From CAYZMS01 sp964479625 (GTDB lineage: Bacteria > Bacteroidota > Bacteroidia > Chitinophagales > Saprospiraceae), in the NCBI GenBank assembly GCA_964479625.1, contig CAYZMS010000025.1:1-60479 (forward strand): 60,479 nt of DNA. The letters run 5' to 3'. The position numbers and the translations under genes were made by a program. The stretch's first letter is position 1, and each line of letters begins with the position of its first letter. Below the pieces are notes generated by a model. It made no database searches and was not told the DNA's origin. It was given only the letters and a program-made list of their open reading frames with translations. Below, piece by piece: positions 17,258-25,792 of the stretch.

Positions 17258-17956
17258 CTAAGAAGCAATTATGATGTACTGGTAAGGCAATAAGGAGTTA
17301 TTGACCTCCATATTCGAAAAGCCGGAACCCTTTAGTTCTTCCATGACCTGTTCTTCCTGTATTTTCATTTCTACAGGCGGCCCCACAGGGGTTTCTTCTT
17401 TTCGAAAGTCGATCACGACCAGGCGGCCACCAGGCTTCAGGCCCCGTTTTACTTCAGCAAAGTAATCCTGGCGGTTCTCAATATGGTGGTAGGTGTTTAC
17501 GATCAGAACCAGGTCAGCCTCTCCTTCCTGCAGATTGGGAGCGTCGAAGGGCACTTTACGAGTCTCCACTTCCGCTTCGGTCATGCCCTGTTCCGAACGA
17601 CCCTCGGCAATGTAATCCAGAAAGCGTTGGTCTACATCTGCACAGATGACCCTGGCGCCTGCCTTTGCTAAACGAAAACTAAAATAGCCGGTACCACTAC
17701 CGATGTCCATTACTGTTTTGCCCTGCAGGTCACCCAGCAGTGCAATGACGCTGTCCGGTTTTTGCCATTCTGCCCGTTCCGGGGATTCAAAGTTGGCGAC
17801 CAGCTCTTCGAAGGGGCGCTTGTTCATGTGCTCATTCGCATGGCCGTGGTGATGCCCGCTATGTCCGTTCGATGGTTCTTCGGTTACAGCATGATCATTG
17901 CCAGACTGGCACCCCATGGCTAACAGGAGACAAAAATAATACGCTACTTTTTTCAT
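17258..17956 (-). CDS. Lipoprotein-anchored class I SAM methyltransferase with His-rich linker
   Basis: A 232-residue protein that starts with a lipoprotein signal (MKKVAYYFCLLLAMGC, lipobox AMGC) and a His-rich linker (HSGHHHGHANEHMN), followed by a complete class I SAM-dependent methyltransferase domain (about 60-230). Motif I is VMDIGSGTGYFSFRLAKAG; the acidic VICADVD follows, and later segments are LVLIVNTYHHIEN and LKPGGRLVVIDFR. The domain itself looks intact. An exported methyltransferase is unexpected because SAM is cytosolic. The ATG at 17956 is supported by the lipobox; a later start would remove only the signal. Substrate is unknown. Confidence 0.8.
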   Translation of the reverse strand: MKKVAYYFCLLLAMGCQSGNDHAVTEEPSNGHSGHHHGHANEHMNKRPFEELVANFESPERAEWQKPDSVIALLGDLQGKTVMDIGSGTGYFSFRLAKAGARVICADVDQRFLDYIAEGRSEQGMTEAEVETRKVPFDAPNLQEGEADLVLIVNTYHHIENRQDYFAEVKRGLKPGGRLVVIDFRKEETPVGPPVEMKIQEEQVMEELKGSGFSNMEVNNSLLPYQYIIIAS

Positions 17957-17984
17957 GATTGGTGTTAGAATGGTTGTTATGTAT

Positions 17985-19256
17985 TCATTTTTTACTTATC
18001 CAATACGTTAAGGCACCCAGCACGATAACTCCCAGGCCAATGGCGCTTTCCAGGGGTTGTTCGAGCATTAAAAAGATCAATATCCAAATGCTTATAGCGA
18101 TAAACAGCAGGGGCAGCCAGGGGTGAAAAGGGTTTCGAAAGGGCAGAGCTACCGTCCGACGGGGTAGTTTAAAAGTCCCCGCTACGGTCAGGGCGCTAAA
18201 AAACTGTAGAATGAACCCACAATACAGCAACACCTGTTCGAAGGTTCCGCTAAGAATCATTACCAGGCTGATGGTCGATTGAAACCATATGGCGCGTACG
18301 GGCACTTCCTGGGCATTGGTATGCTTCAAAAACCGCCATAGGGAATAGTCCTCGGCCATTACCTGGCTTACCCTCGGTCCCACCCAGATCATTGCACTGA
18401 TACTCGAAAGCAAGAACAATGCGATGGCAGTGCTGACCATATCTCCCCCTGTGGGCCCAAAGAGGTTGTTCGCAACCACCTGCCCTACCTCCAGCGCCCC
18501 GGTCAACTCCTGCAGGGAAGCATTCTTCAAAAAAACGAATTGTAGCAAAACATACAAAATCGTGACCACCAGGGTGCCGTTGATCAACCCCTTTGGCAGG
18601 TTCTTTTCCGGCTCCCGGATTTCTTCTACGATATAGGCCGCGGCATTCCAACCGGTATAAGAATAAGTGACATAGACCAGGGAAACCGCAAAAGTAGGCA
18701 GCAAAAGTTCGGATTGCCAGGTAGCAGACCAATCGAAGGCCTGCGACTCCTGCCGTATCCATAAGCCCGCCAGGACAAACCCCAGGATCAGTAGGAGTTT
18801 CAAGAGGGTGATCAGATTCTGGAAAAGGCTGCTTTGCCGAATACTGAAGGAATGGACCAGGCTGACACACAGGACTACTGCTACGGCGGTGGCCTGAGGT
18901 GGAAACTTGGTCATATCGTAGACGTAGGCCCCCATAGCCATAGCGGCCAGCGCTACGGGCGCTGCAAAGCCCACCGTAAGGGAGACCCAGCCTGACAAAT
19001 AGCCCGCCAGGGGGTGAAAGAGTTCGGAAAGAAAGAAAAATTCTCCCCCGGAGCGCTTATAATACGCCCCCAACTCCGCATAGCTAAAGGCGCCTGCAAG
19101 GGCGATAAGCCCTCCAATACTCCACAACAGTAAAATACTCCAGGTATTTCGGGTAGTCTCCAACTGAAAGCCTAGGGAGGTAAAAACCCCGGTACCGATC
19201 ATATTTGCGACCACCAAAGCTCCCGCGCTAGCCCATCCGATCTTTGCCCTTTGCAT
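17985..19256 (-). CDS. APC-family amino acid permease
   Basis: A roughly 423-residue membrane transporter with about twelve helices. It begins with the APC-superfamily first helix GALVVANMIGTGVFTSLGF and continues with SIGGLIALAGAFSYAELGAY then a KRSGGEFFFLSEL loop, both typical of amino acid/polyamine/cation permeases. The ATG at 19256 is preferred over the in-frame TTG eight codons upstream. It lies 28 bases upstream of the methyltransferase gene on the same strand and may be cotranscribed. Substrate cannot be assigned. Confidence 0.87.
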   Translation of the reverse strand: MQRAKIGWASAGALVVANMIGTGVFTSLGFQLETTRNTWSILLLWSIGGLIALAGAFSYAELGAYYKRSGGEFFFLSELFHPLAGYLSGWVSLTVGFAAPVALAAMAMGAYVYDMTKFPPQATAVAVVLCVSLVHSFSIRQSSLFQNLITLLKLLLILGFVLAGLWIRQESQAFDWSATWQSELLLPTFAVSLVYVTYSYTGWNAAAYIVEEIREPEKNLPKGLINGTLVVTILYVLLQFVFLKNASLQELTGALEVGQVVANNLFGPTGGDMVSTAIALFLLSSISAMIWVGPRVSQVMAEDYSLWRFLKHTNAQEVPVRAIWFQSTISLVMILSGTFEQVLLYCGFILQFFSALTVAGTFKLPRRTVALPFRNPFHPWLPLLFIAISIWILIFLMLEQPLESAIGLGVIVLGALTYWISKK

Positions 19257-19322
19257 TCCGTCTTTTTTTAACCCTGGCAAATGTAAGGCAAGGAAGGAAG
19301 TACCTGGTAGAAAAATTTATAG

Positions 19323-19430
19323 TTATTTCTTCTGCACCAGGACTTCCGGTAGTGGTTCCACTCGCCCAAACGCACTTAAAATCCTCAGGATCTCGCCTGC
19401 TTTGATCTCCAGGCTCAGGTTGCCTTGCAG
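19323..19430 (-). pseudogene. Unassigned C-terminal protein tail
   Basis: In the gap between the S9 peptidase and the permease, one minus-strand frame reads LQGNLSLEIKAGEILRILSA then FGRVEPLPEVLVQKK, ending at TAA 19323-19325. An in-frame stop lies just before it and there is no start codon. The strand-rich text resembles the last beta-sandwich strands of a glycoside-hydrolase-type enzyme, but this is a loose resemblance. It is probably a 3' gene remnant. Confidence 0.3.
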
Positions 19431-19438
19431 CTAGCCTC

Positions 19439-21496
19439 TTATTTCAGCATTCGATCAAAAAAATCCGCTGTAGCGCGGTAGGCGGACAACCAGTTGCGGT
19501 GCAACAAAAACCCATGCACCTCATCCGGAAAAACGAGCTGCTCGAAATACAGCCCCCGCTTGCGCAACCCTTCAGCCAGGTCAACACTTTCGCTGAAGGG
19601 GACGTTGCGATCATCGTCGCCGTGGATGATCAAAACGGGTGAGCGCCAGGTATCCAGGTCATTCATGGGAGAAGCGGCATAAGCCATTCGGGCAAATTCA
19701 GGATGCTCTACCTCCCGGTAATCCGGGCGAAAGTTGGCGATCACCTTATTCCAGTCGTGCACCCCGTGAATGTCCACTCCGGCGGCAAAAAGATCAGAAG
19801 CACGGGCCAATCCCAAGGCGGTCAAATAACCACCATAGGAACCACCCCATAGGCCGATGCGGTCATCCGCAACATCAGGGCGTTGCTGCAGGTATAAACC
19901 GGCTCCCAGTACATCGTTGAATTCGCTGGCGCCGGTGGCCCCATAATTCAAGGCTTCCCGAAAGTTCAGGCCATAGCCAATGCCCGACCGGTAGTTGACG
20001 GCGAGCACGATATACCCCTGCTGCGCCAGGTAGTGGTTTAGGGAAAAGGCATTGTGGTAATATCCACGATGGTGAAAACCCAGTAACATTTGACGACGCG
20101 AACCCCCATGGAAAAACAAGACGGCAGGGTATTCCCGGCTTGGGTCATAATCGGCAGGCAAAAATAATTGCCCGCGTATGCGCATACCGTCAGCAGCCGG
20201 AAAAACGACCTGTTCAGGAGCTTTCAAATGGTCTGCCGGCCAGCTTTCCGAAAGGGTTCCCGGTGCCAGGGGACGCAGGGTTCCATTGTCCAGATAAACA
20301 GGATGGGCCGGCAGCACCCCTGTGGAATGCAGCATGGCCGTAGTACCCCCACCGTTCATCGTCGGGCTCCATTCCACCCCTTTCCCGGGGCTAAGCAGCT
20401 TTGCAGGAGCCTCTCCCGGAATTACCGACCACACATGCTGGCGATCAATGTCATCCTGATTCGAAGAATAAAGGAGAGTCCGACCGTCAGGGGAAAGGGA
20501 TACGAACTGCACCTCAAAAGTACCCGGTGTCAGGCAAACCGAGTCTCCCTCCTCCTCCGGAAGCGCATATAAATGCGTCCAGCCATCCCCTTCCCAGGGG
20601 AAGACCAGATGGCCGGTAGCAGTCCAGAATAATTGTTGCTCCGCAGAAATGGTCCGAAACGCACTCCCGGGGCCCTCAGGGGCCGTCCAACGAAGTTTTG
20701 CCTGTTCCTTTTCGAGATCATAAATGACGATCGACCAGGGCAGGCCTTCTCTTTGTGGTTGAAAGGGCAATCCTCCCGTTTCATGTGGCTGTCGTAAAAA
20801 GGCCAGCTTCCTGCCGTCAGGTGACCAGACAGGCTCTCCATCCTGATCCAGACTGGGTGCCAGCCAACGGACCTGCTTTTCTCCAGGTACGAAAACCCCC
20901 ACGAAACTGTGATCCGCCCGACGACTGACAAAAGCCAGTTTTTCACCATCCGGTGACCAGCGCATGGACCCCAAACTACCCCGTGCTTTTACCCAGGTGG
21001 CCGACGCATGGGTACTCAGGTCAAAATAGTTTAAGTGTCCCTTCGAACGATAAACAAAGCCCGCTCCTCCCGGGCGAAGGACCGGATCACTACCCTTGAC
21101 CAACAAACGCGCACTGTCTCCTTCCAGGTCAAAGTAGTAAATAGCCCGCTCTACGCCTTCTACAAAGCTTTGGGGATTGGGTAGTTCTCCACTTCGGTTG
21201 GGAGCACCACCCCGTTCAAAGATCAGCGCCTCCTTGCCCGGTACAAACTGCAAAGCACCAATCTCCTGTCCATCATCCTGCTCACAGGTCGTCAATTTAC
21301 TGGCCTCCTGACCGCTTTGTGCCAGCCAGACATTCCTTTTTCCTTCTTCATTAAACACCCAGGCAAAACGATCCCCTTTCGGATCGGCGGTAAGGTTGGA
21401 AGGGAAAGCTGCGGAAAGCAGGGTCTCCAAGCCCACTTGTTGGGCTTGCCCCGCCTGGCCGATCACCAGCAGGAGCACGATCAGTTGTTTTTTCAT
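19439..21496 (-). CDS. S9 family prolyl-oligopeptidase-type serine peptidase
   Basis: A 685-residue exported peptidase. After a signal peptide (about 1-18, ending GQAGQAQ) comes a beta-propeller with WD40-like PD repeats (WSPDGEKLAFVSRR, WSPDGRKLAFLRQ, LSPDGRTLLYSS), then an alpha/beta-hydrolase domain from about residue 430. The catalytic Ser is in WGGSYGGY (about S553), the Asp in HGDDDRNVPF (about D629) and the His in DEVHGFL (about H661). It resembles the dipeptidyl/acylaminoacyl peptidases that trim peptides in the periplasm. It is divergent from the 4TM/XRE pair. Confidence 0.93.
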   Translation of the reverse strand: MKKQLIVLLLVIGQAGQAQQVGLETLLSAAFPSNLTADPKGDRFAWVFNEEGKRNVWLAQSGQEASKLTTCEQDDGQEIGALQFVPGKEALIFERGGAPNRSGELPNPQSFVEGVERAIYYFDLEGDSARLLVKGSDPVLRPGGAGFVYRSKGHLNYFDLSTHASATWVKARGSLGSMRWSPDGEKLAFVSRRADHSFVGVFVPGEKQVRWLAPSLDQDGEPVWSPDGRKLAFLRQPHETGGLPFQPQREGLPWSIVIYDLEKEQAKLRWTAPEGPGSAFRTISAEQQLFWTATGHLVFPWEGDGWTHLYALPEEEGDSVCLTPGTFEVQFVSLSPDGRTLLYSSNQDDIDRQHVWSVIPGEAPAKLLSPGKGVEWSPTMNGGGTTAMLHSTGVLPAHPVYLDNGTLRPLAPGTLSESWPADHLKAPEQVVFPAADGMRIRGQLFLPADYDPSREYPAVLFFHGGSRRQMLLGFHHRGYYHNAFSLNHYLAQQGYIVLAVNYRSGIGYGLNFREALNYGATGASEFNDVLGAGLYLQQRPDVADDRIGLWGGSYGGYLTALGLARASDLFAAGVDIHGVHDWNKVIANFRPDYREVEHPEFARMAYAASPMNDLDTWRSPVLIIHGDDDRNVPFSESVDLAEGLRKRGLYFEQLVFPDEVHGFLLHRNWLSAYRATADFFDRMLK

Positions 21497-21594
21497 AGAT
21501 CCATTATTTGCTTTTCAATCAAAGATTTCCCTGGAAATTAAAGAATATCTGCCGGTTTCAACTAAAACAAACAAAGGAACAATGTAAAACAAAC

Positions 21595-21625
21595 TTGACA
21601 CTCAAGAGAAAAGCGCCTACCTTTG
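21595..21625 (+). promoter_or_regulatory. Bacteroidota-type promoter
   Basis: TTGACA at 21595-21600 and TACCTTTG at 21618-21625 match the phylum's -33 TTG and -7 TAnnTTTG elements, with 20 bases between the TTG and the -7 box. Initiation is predicted around 21632, giving a leader of about 40 bases for the 4TM/XRE operon. A TGACAC/GTGTCA inverted repeat (21596-21601, 21625-21630) flanks the promoter core. Confidence 0.75.
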
Positions 21626-21671
21626 TGTCAGTTAAACTTTACTTTTAGTAAAAAAAACCAGACTTTAATTT

Positions 21672-22079
21672 ATGCATCAATCTCCCACTTCTACTCCCCG
21701 AAAAAAAGACCTCTACAACCTAGCCGCCTGGACGGGGGCCTGGTTGTTGACGATGGCGCTGGTGGTATTCGGTTCTAAATTTCTTTGGGATTACACTCCC
21801 CACCCTTCTGCCCTAACCATTTTACTGAATGCAGCGGTTGGCGTCGGCATGATCCTGTCCAATAAGCGATTTTTGAATGGCCTGGATGAAATGCAGCGCA
21901 AAATGAGCCTGGATGCCATGGCCATTGCCCTAGGGGTCGGCGTGGTTGGCGGCTTGAGTTTTTCCTTGCTGGACATCACCGACCTCATTGGTTTCGATGC
22001 TGAAATTTCGATCATGGTTGCGCTGATCGGTATCACCTATCTCATCGGAATTTTGATCATCAATGAACGTTACCAATGA
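21672..22079 (+). CDS. Four-helix membrane protein paired with an XRE regulator
   Basis: A 135-residue protein with four predicted transmembrane helices and a short charged N-terminus. Helix 2 is followed by a cytosolic loop SNKRFLNGLDEMQRKMSLDA that is typical of small membrane proteins co-encoded with XRE regulators. The stop overlaps the regulator's ATG (ATGA, 22076-22079), so the two are translationally coupled. It has a clear promoter 47 bases upstream. Function is unknown; similar pairs are common in Bacteroidota and other phyla. Confidence 0.75.
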   Translation: MHQSPTSTPRKKDLYNLAAWTGAWLLTMALVVFGSKFLWDYTPHPSALTILLNAAVGVGMILSNKRFLNGLDEMQRKMSLDAMAIALGVGVVGGLSFSLLDITDLIGFDAEISIMVALIGITYLIGILIINERYQ

Positions 22080-22267
22080 AAAACCGGATTAAAGTATTAC
22101 GCGCAGAACGCGACCTGACCCAGGCCCAGTTGGCCCAAGCGGTGGACGTTTCCCGCCAAACGATCAACGCGATCGAAAAGGGGAAATTCGCCCCGAGCTT
22201 ACCGCTTGCATTCAAGATAGCACGGCTTTTCGGATTATCGGTCGAAGAAGTTTTCCAGTATGAATAG
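22076..22267 (+). CDS. Small XRE-family helix-turn-helix regulator
   Basis: A 63-residue protein made almost entirely of a Cro/CI-type HTH domain: LRAERDLTQAQLAQAVDVSR (helices 1-3), QTINAIEKGKFAPSLPLAFK and ARLFGLSVEEVFQYE. This is the YozG-like single-domain form. It starts within the stop of the membrane protein gene. It probably autoregulates the operon, with the membrane partner modulating it; this is inferred from similar pairs. Confidence 0.88.
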   Translation: MKNRIKVLRAERDLTQAQLAQAVDVSRQTINAIEKGKFAPSLPLAFKIARLFGLSVEEVFQYE

Positions 22268-22354
22268 CCGTAACTAACCGTTAACTAGGCATTGGCCACA
22301 GCACCGACGATCGGTAAGGGGAGCGACAGTTGCCTGGAGTTATAGCGGCTTCCC

Positions 22355-22407
22355 GGAGGTACTTCCCTTCCATCGGGGCCTGGCCTCCCGGGAAGGGAAG
22401 TACCTTC
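22355..22407. terminator. Bidirectional terminator hairpin
   Basis: GGTACTTCCCTTCC (22358-22371) and GGAAGGGAAGTACC (22391-22404) pair perfectly; the stem extends to about 17 base pairs with one wobble around a 19-base loop. It lies between the convergent XRE and pirin genes. Confidence 0.7.
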
Positions 22408-22429
22408 CCTCGTCCACCAGTGGTCCTGG

Positions 22430-23299
22430 CTAAATGCTCATGGGCACCTCCATCAGCAACAATTTGGCATCGCTGAGGGCTTTGATCCGGATGGCTTCGG
22501 TACCCCAAAGGCCATAGCCGTCCCGGGTTTCCAACTCCTGCCCTTCGATCTCCATTTTTCCTTCGAGCAGGAAGACGTAGACCCCGTTTTGTCCTTTTTT
22601 AAGGGCGTAGGTGGTTTCAAAACCGGCATCCAGTTGGCCCATATGGAACCAGGCATCCTGATGAATCCACACGCCCGGGTCCGCTGGGTTTGGAGAGAGT
22701 ACCTGAGCGAGTTGATTGTACATCCTCGTTTTATCCAGGGTAATCTGATCGTAACGGGGCTCTACGTCGCGCCGGTTGGGGAACAGCCAGATCTGCAGGA
22801 ACTTGACTTCCCGGTCCTGGTTTTTGTTGTACTCACTGTGGAATACCCCGGTCCCGGCACTCATCACCTGTATGTCTCCCTGTTTGATCACGGCAGTGGT
22901 TCCCATACTATCCTTATGCTCCAGGTCGCCCTCCAATGGTATGGAGATAATCTCCATATTATCGTGAGGATGGGTGCCAAAGCCCCTGCCTGGGCTGACG
23001 ACATCGTCATTCAGCACTCGCAGGGCGCCGAAATGCATGCGATCAGGATTATAGTAATTGGCAAAACTAAAAGTGTGATGGGAGTCCAGCCAGCCGTGGT
23101 TAGCGTGCCCCCGGGTGTTGGCTTTATGCAATACCGTTGTCATGGTCTTTATTGATTTAGTTGGTAAATGATTGAATCCGACCTGCTCCATTAAACGATC
23201 GTAGGTCGATGGTCGGTTTTCCGTTTTCCCGATAGAATGGCCGGCAGCTATGCCCGCAGCACCGAGTAATGATCTTCTAATGAAATCCTTGCGATCCAT
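22430..23299 (-). CDS. Pirin family protein with Tat-like N-terminal extension
   Basis: A 289-residue bicupin. The pirin domain starts at TVLHKANTRGHANHGWLDSH (about residue 54), with metal ligands in FGTHPHDNMEI and GTGVFHSEYN of the N-terminal cupin. A 50-residue leader precedes it: MDRKDFIRRSLLGAAGIAAG has the twin-arginine, hydrophobic-core form of a Tat signal. Pirins are iron-binding, some with quercetinase activity, and are normally cytosolic. The start at 23299 is supported by the coherent leader; a start at the internal MTTVLHK would give an ordinary pirin. Confidence 0.85.
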   Translation of the reverse strand: MDRKDFIRRSLLGAAGIAAGHSIGKTENRPSTYDRLMEQVGFNHLPTKSIKTMTTVLHKANTRGHANHGWLDSHHTFSFANYYNPDRMHFGALRVLNDDVVSPGRGFGTHPHDNMEIISIPLEGDLEHKDSMGTTAVIKQGDIQVMSAGTGVFHSEYNKNQDREVKFLQIWLFPNRRDVEPRYDQITLDKTRMYNQLAQVLSPNPADPGVWIHQDAWFHMGQLDAGFETTYALKKGQNGVYVFLLEGKMEIEGQELETRDGYGLWGTEAIRIKALSDAKLLLMEVPMSI

Positions 23300-23509
23300 A
23301 CGTTAAGTTTTGGGTTTTGACAGAAATACTTCCAAAAAACAATCCCTTAAATACAATACAAAGATCACGGCTCAAAGCTTCTTCTGCCATGCAAAAAAGT
23401 TGGGAAGAAATATAAAAACTACGGATACGGATCAGGCCGACCTTTCGAGATCGATTTCTTCCCGCCGTATCGGAAGCAGTAACTCCTGTTTCAAAAAAAA
23501 GGGTGGAGA

Positions 23510-23596
23510 TCAGGACCTGTTTCCGGATACCTCTCCGTGCAGGTAATCCTCAGGCTGCTTTCCCGAATGCCGCTTGAATGACCGCCCTATCAGCTA
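23510..23596 (-). pseudogene. C-terminal tail of a second AraC-family regulator
   Basis: The minus-strand frame ending at TGA 23510-23512 reads GRSFKRHSGKQPEDYLHGEV, matching the end of the AraC second HTH (xSFKRHxGxxPxxYL). A stop lies immediately upstream in the same frame and no other domain is present. It sits just downstream of an intact AraC gene, so it may be the relic of a tandem copy. Confidence 0.45.
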
Positions 23597-23615
23597 TCCG
23601 GGGAAGCCTACCCAC

Positions 23616-24530
23616 TTATGCTTTTCTAAAATCCGAAGCCGGTACTCCTACCTGCCTTTTAAAAAAGGCACTGAAGTGCAGCGGTTCTTCAAAGCCAATT
23701 TGAAAGGCGATCTCCTTGATGCTGAGATCCGTATGCAAAAGCAATCGTTTAGCCTCCAGCAAAAGGCGATCCTGGATGACCTCCTTGGCGGTTTTACCAG
23801 TAAGCTGTTTGACGGTCTCGCTGAGATGCTTGGGAGTACGCTTTACCTCTGCAGCATATTGACCGACCTTACGCCAATCTTGAAAGTGCTGCTCCACCAG
23901 GTCTTTGAAATCCCGCAGCAGGCAAACACCCGCCTGCCCTTCATTGAGTTGGTTTTTGTCGATCTGGGCGTGGTTGTTGCAATAGATCAGGAACAGTTGT
24001 AGCAAAGCACCCAGTGCCCGGTTTCGATACACGAAGGATTCCGGCGAACAGCTTTGCATTTCCTGCACCAAGCTTCGAAGCTTTTGAAAAGTAGCCTCCT
24101 CCATGCTTAAAGGGGGTGTTTGTCCAAAGGTCCGGAAGAGATTGAGGTTCGAAATAAAACTTTCTGGAATATTATTCTCCGCCAGAAAGTCCCGGGAGAA
24201 GGTAAAAACCCAGCCCCTGGGCCTTCGCCTTACCACCACCTGATGCACTTGCCCCGGGCTCACAAAATGCACCTCCTGATGCCGGAACGGAAAGTCCATA
24301 AAGTCTACTATATGGGTTCCCTCTGCTTGTTCAACAAGTAATACGGTGTAGTATTCATGTCGATGCGGTTCATCGGCTTTGCCTCCTGCCTGCTCATAGA
24401 TCACCCCCATATCCTCCAGATAAAAACTTTGGTTGGGCGGGCGGTTCTCGATAGAATTAGTGTTCCCCTTTTCGATAGCTTGAAGATTTAGATCGACTAC
24501 TTTTTCTGATGGTTGATCCCTCGCTACCAT
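23616..24530 (-). CDS. AraC family transcriptional regulator
   Basis: A roughly 304-residue regulator. The N-terminal part (about 35-130) is a cupin-like sensor domain with HRHEYYTVLLVEQAEGTHIV and VHFVSPGQVHQV. The C-terminal part (about 200-304) is an AraC double HTH with EVKRTPKHLSETVKQLTGKT and IKEIAFQIGFEEPLHFSAFF then KRQVGV. The ATG at 24530 is preferred over an upstream TTG. The gene is divergent from the M43 metalloprotease with about 90 bases between starts. Its ligand and targets are not evident. Confidence 0.88.
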   Translation of the reverse strand: MVARDQPSEKVVDLNLQAIEKGNTNSIENRPPNQSFYLEDMGVIYEQAGGKADEPHRHEYYTVLLVEQAEGTHIVDFMDFPFRHQEVHFVSPGQVHQVVVRRRPRGWVFTFSRDFLAENNIPESFISNLNLFRTFGQTPPLSMEEATFQKLRSLVQEMQSCSPESFVYRNRALGALLQLFLIYCNNHAQIDKNQLNEGQAGVCLLRDFKDLVEQHFQDWRKVGQYAAEVKRTPKHLSETVKQLTGKTAKEVIQDRLLLEAKRLLLHTDLSIKEIAFQIGFEEPLHFSAFFKRQVGVPASDFRKA

Positions 24531-24622
24531 TGGTTGAAAAGGGACCAAACCCAAATGCTTAAATGACTAAGTTTGTAATTAATTTGCAAAAAGTAAATCC
24601 TTTAATCGGAAACCTATTGATC

Positions 24623-25549
24623 ATGCAAAAAAATCATTTCGCCTTTATTCTTTTGCTGCTGTTGGCTCTTTTTGCCGGGAGCTGCCAACAAGACGATGAC
24701 ATTTCCATGGATGATACCCCCACCGGGGATACGATCAAACGTATTCCCGTTGTGGTGCACGTGATCCACAACGGAGAGCCTGTGGGAACCGGAGCAAACA
24801 TCAGCTTTGAACAGATCCGGTCGCAGATCGAAGTCCTCAATGAGGATTTTCGAAGACAAGCGGGAACCAATGGCTTTAACGATCACCCCCAGGGTGTAGA
24901 TACCGAGATTGAATTCTTCCTGGCGGAAACCGACCCCCAGGGTAATGTGCTGCCGGAACCGGGAGTGCACCGCTACAACGGTGGTCAGGATTCCTGGCCT
25001 AAAGGGGCCTTTCGAAACCCCATTGATCGCATGGTCAAACCCATGACCATTTGGCCACCCGAAGATTACTTCAACATCTGGACAGTCAATTTCGGTGGAT
25101 TCCTCAGCCGGGACCTCCTGGGTTACGCTCAATTCCCTTCTGAATCTATGCTTCCCGGCTTAAACCCTGATGAAGGTAGCCCGGAGACGGATGGCATTGT
25201 TATCGGCTATAAATACTTTGGCAGCAGTGAAAAAGGGGATTTCCCGGATCTGATCGCTCCCTTTGACCTGGGCCGCACTACCACGCATGAAGTTGGCCAC
25301 TGGCTGGGCCTGCGCCACATCTGGGGGGATGGGGATTGCCTGGTCGATGACTTCTGCGAGGATACGCCAAATGCAGGAGCCCCAAACTTTGGCTGCAGCC
25401 AAAATACCTCCTGCGCTTCTACCGATATGATCGAAAACTATATGGATTATACCGATGACCAATGCATGAATATCTTTACCCTGGAGCAGAAACAGCGCAT
25501 ACATAGCGTTCTTGAAAATTCCCCCCGTCGAAAGGAATTGGTGCAATAA
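24623..25549 (+). CDS. M43 family zinc metalloprotease (lipoprotein)
   Basis: A roughly 308-residue exported protease of the pappalysin-like M43 family. The ATG at 24623 gives a lipoprotein signal ending FAGSC. The mature part begins IPVVVHVIHNGEPVG, typical of the family. The metzincin zinc motif is HEVGHWLGLRHIWGD (HExxHxxGxxH), and NYMDYTDDQCMNIFTLEQ supplies the Met-turn. The CxDDFCxDTP and FGCSQNTSC Cys pairs suggest disulfides. Unlike many Bacteroidota M43 proteases it lacks a T9SS sorting domain, so it is probably surface- or periplasm-anchored by lipid. Confidence 0.92.
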   Translation: MQKNHFAFILLLLLALFAGSCQQDDDISMDDTPTGDTIKRIPVVVHVIHNGEPVGTGANISFEQIRSQIEVLNEDFRRQAGTNGFNDHPQGVDTEIEFFLAETDPQGNVLPEPGVHRYNGGQDSWPKGAFRNPIDRMVKPMTIWPPEDYFNIWTVNFGGFLSRDLLGYAQFPSESMLPGLNPDEGSPETDGIVIGYKYFGSSEKGDFPDLIAPFDLGRTTTHEVGHWLGLRHIWGDGDCLVDDFCEDTPNAGAPNFGCSQNTSCASTDMIENYMDYTDDQCMNIFTLEQKQRIHSVLENSPRRKELVQ

Positions 25550-25690
25550 GCCCCTGGATCCATGCGGTCCCAGCAGTGGAGTTCCTTGGGGTTAAAGGGA
25601 CGAAGATCAAACTCAAGTGGGAGTACCTATGCTTTTCTCTGGCTTCGGTACACCCATTATTCATTCCACCTGGCCGACCGGCCCCCTCTC

Positions 25691-25767
25691 TTTGTTCAAC
25701 TCACCTCCGAATTTGTTCAACTCCCCTTTTTAACAAAGGAAATGGAGCGGCTTACCCTTTAAATTTG
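25691..25767 (+). promoter_or_regulatory. Direct repeats and -7 box upstream of the DUF2147-like gene
   Basis: TTTGTTCAACTC occurs at 25691-25702 and again at 25712-25723, a 21-base period (two helical turns), in the 243-base gap after the M43 gene. A TAAATTTG (-7 form TAnnTTTG) lies at 25760-25767, 26 bases before the next ATG; no clear -33 TTG precedes it. The arrangement suggests a regulator site. The rest of the gap shows no supported gene. Confidence 0.35.
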
Positions 25768-25792
25768 AAGAGAACAATAAAAACCAAACACC

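Noticed and set aside
18250..18870. Minus-strand open frame of 206 codons in a second frame of the APC permease
   Set aside because: Overlaps a well supported permease on the same strand; Cys/Gly-rich text without a family pattern.
22589..23155. Plus-strand open frame of 188 codons
   Set aside because: Antisense to the pirin gene, which has clear metal motifs.
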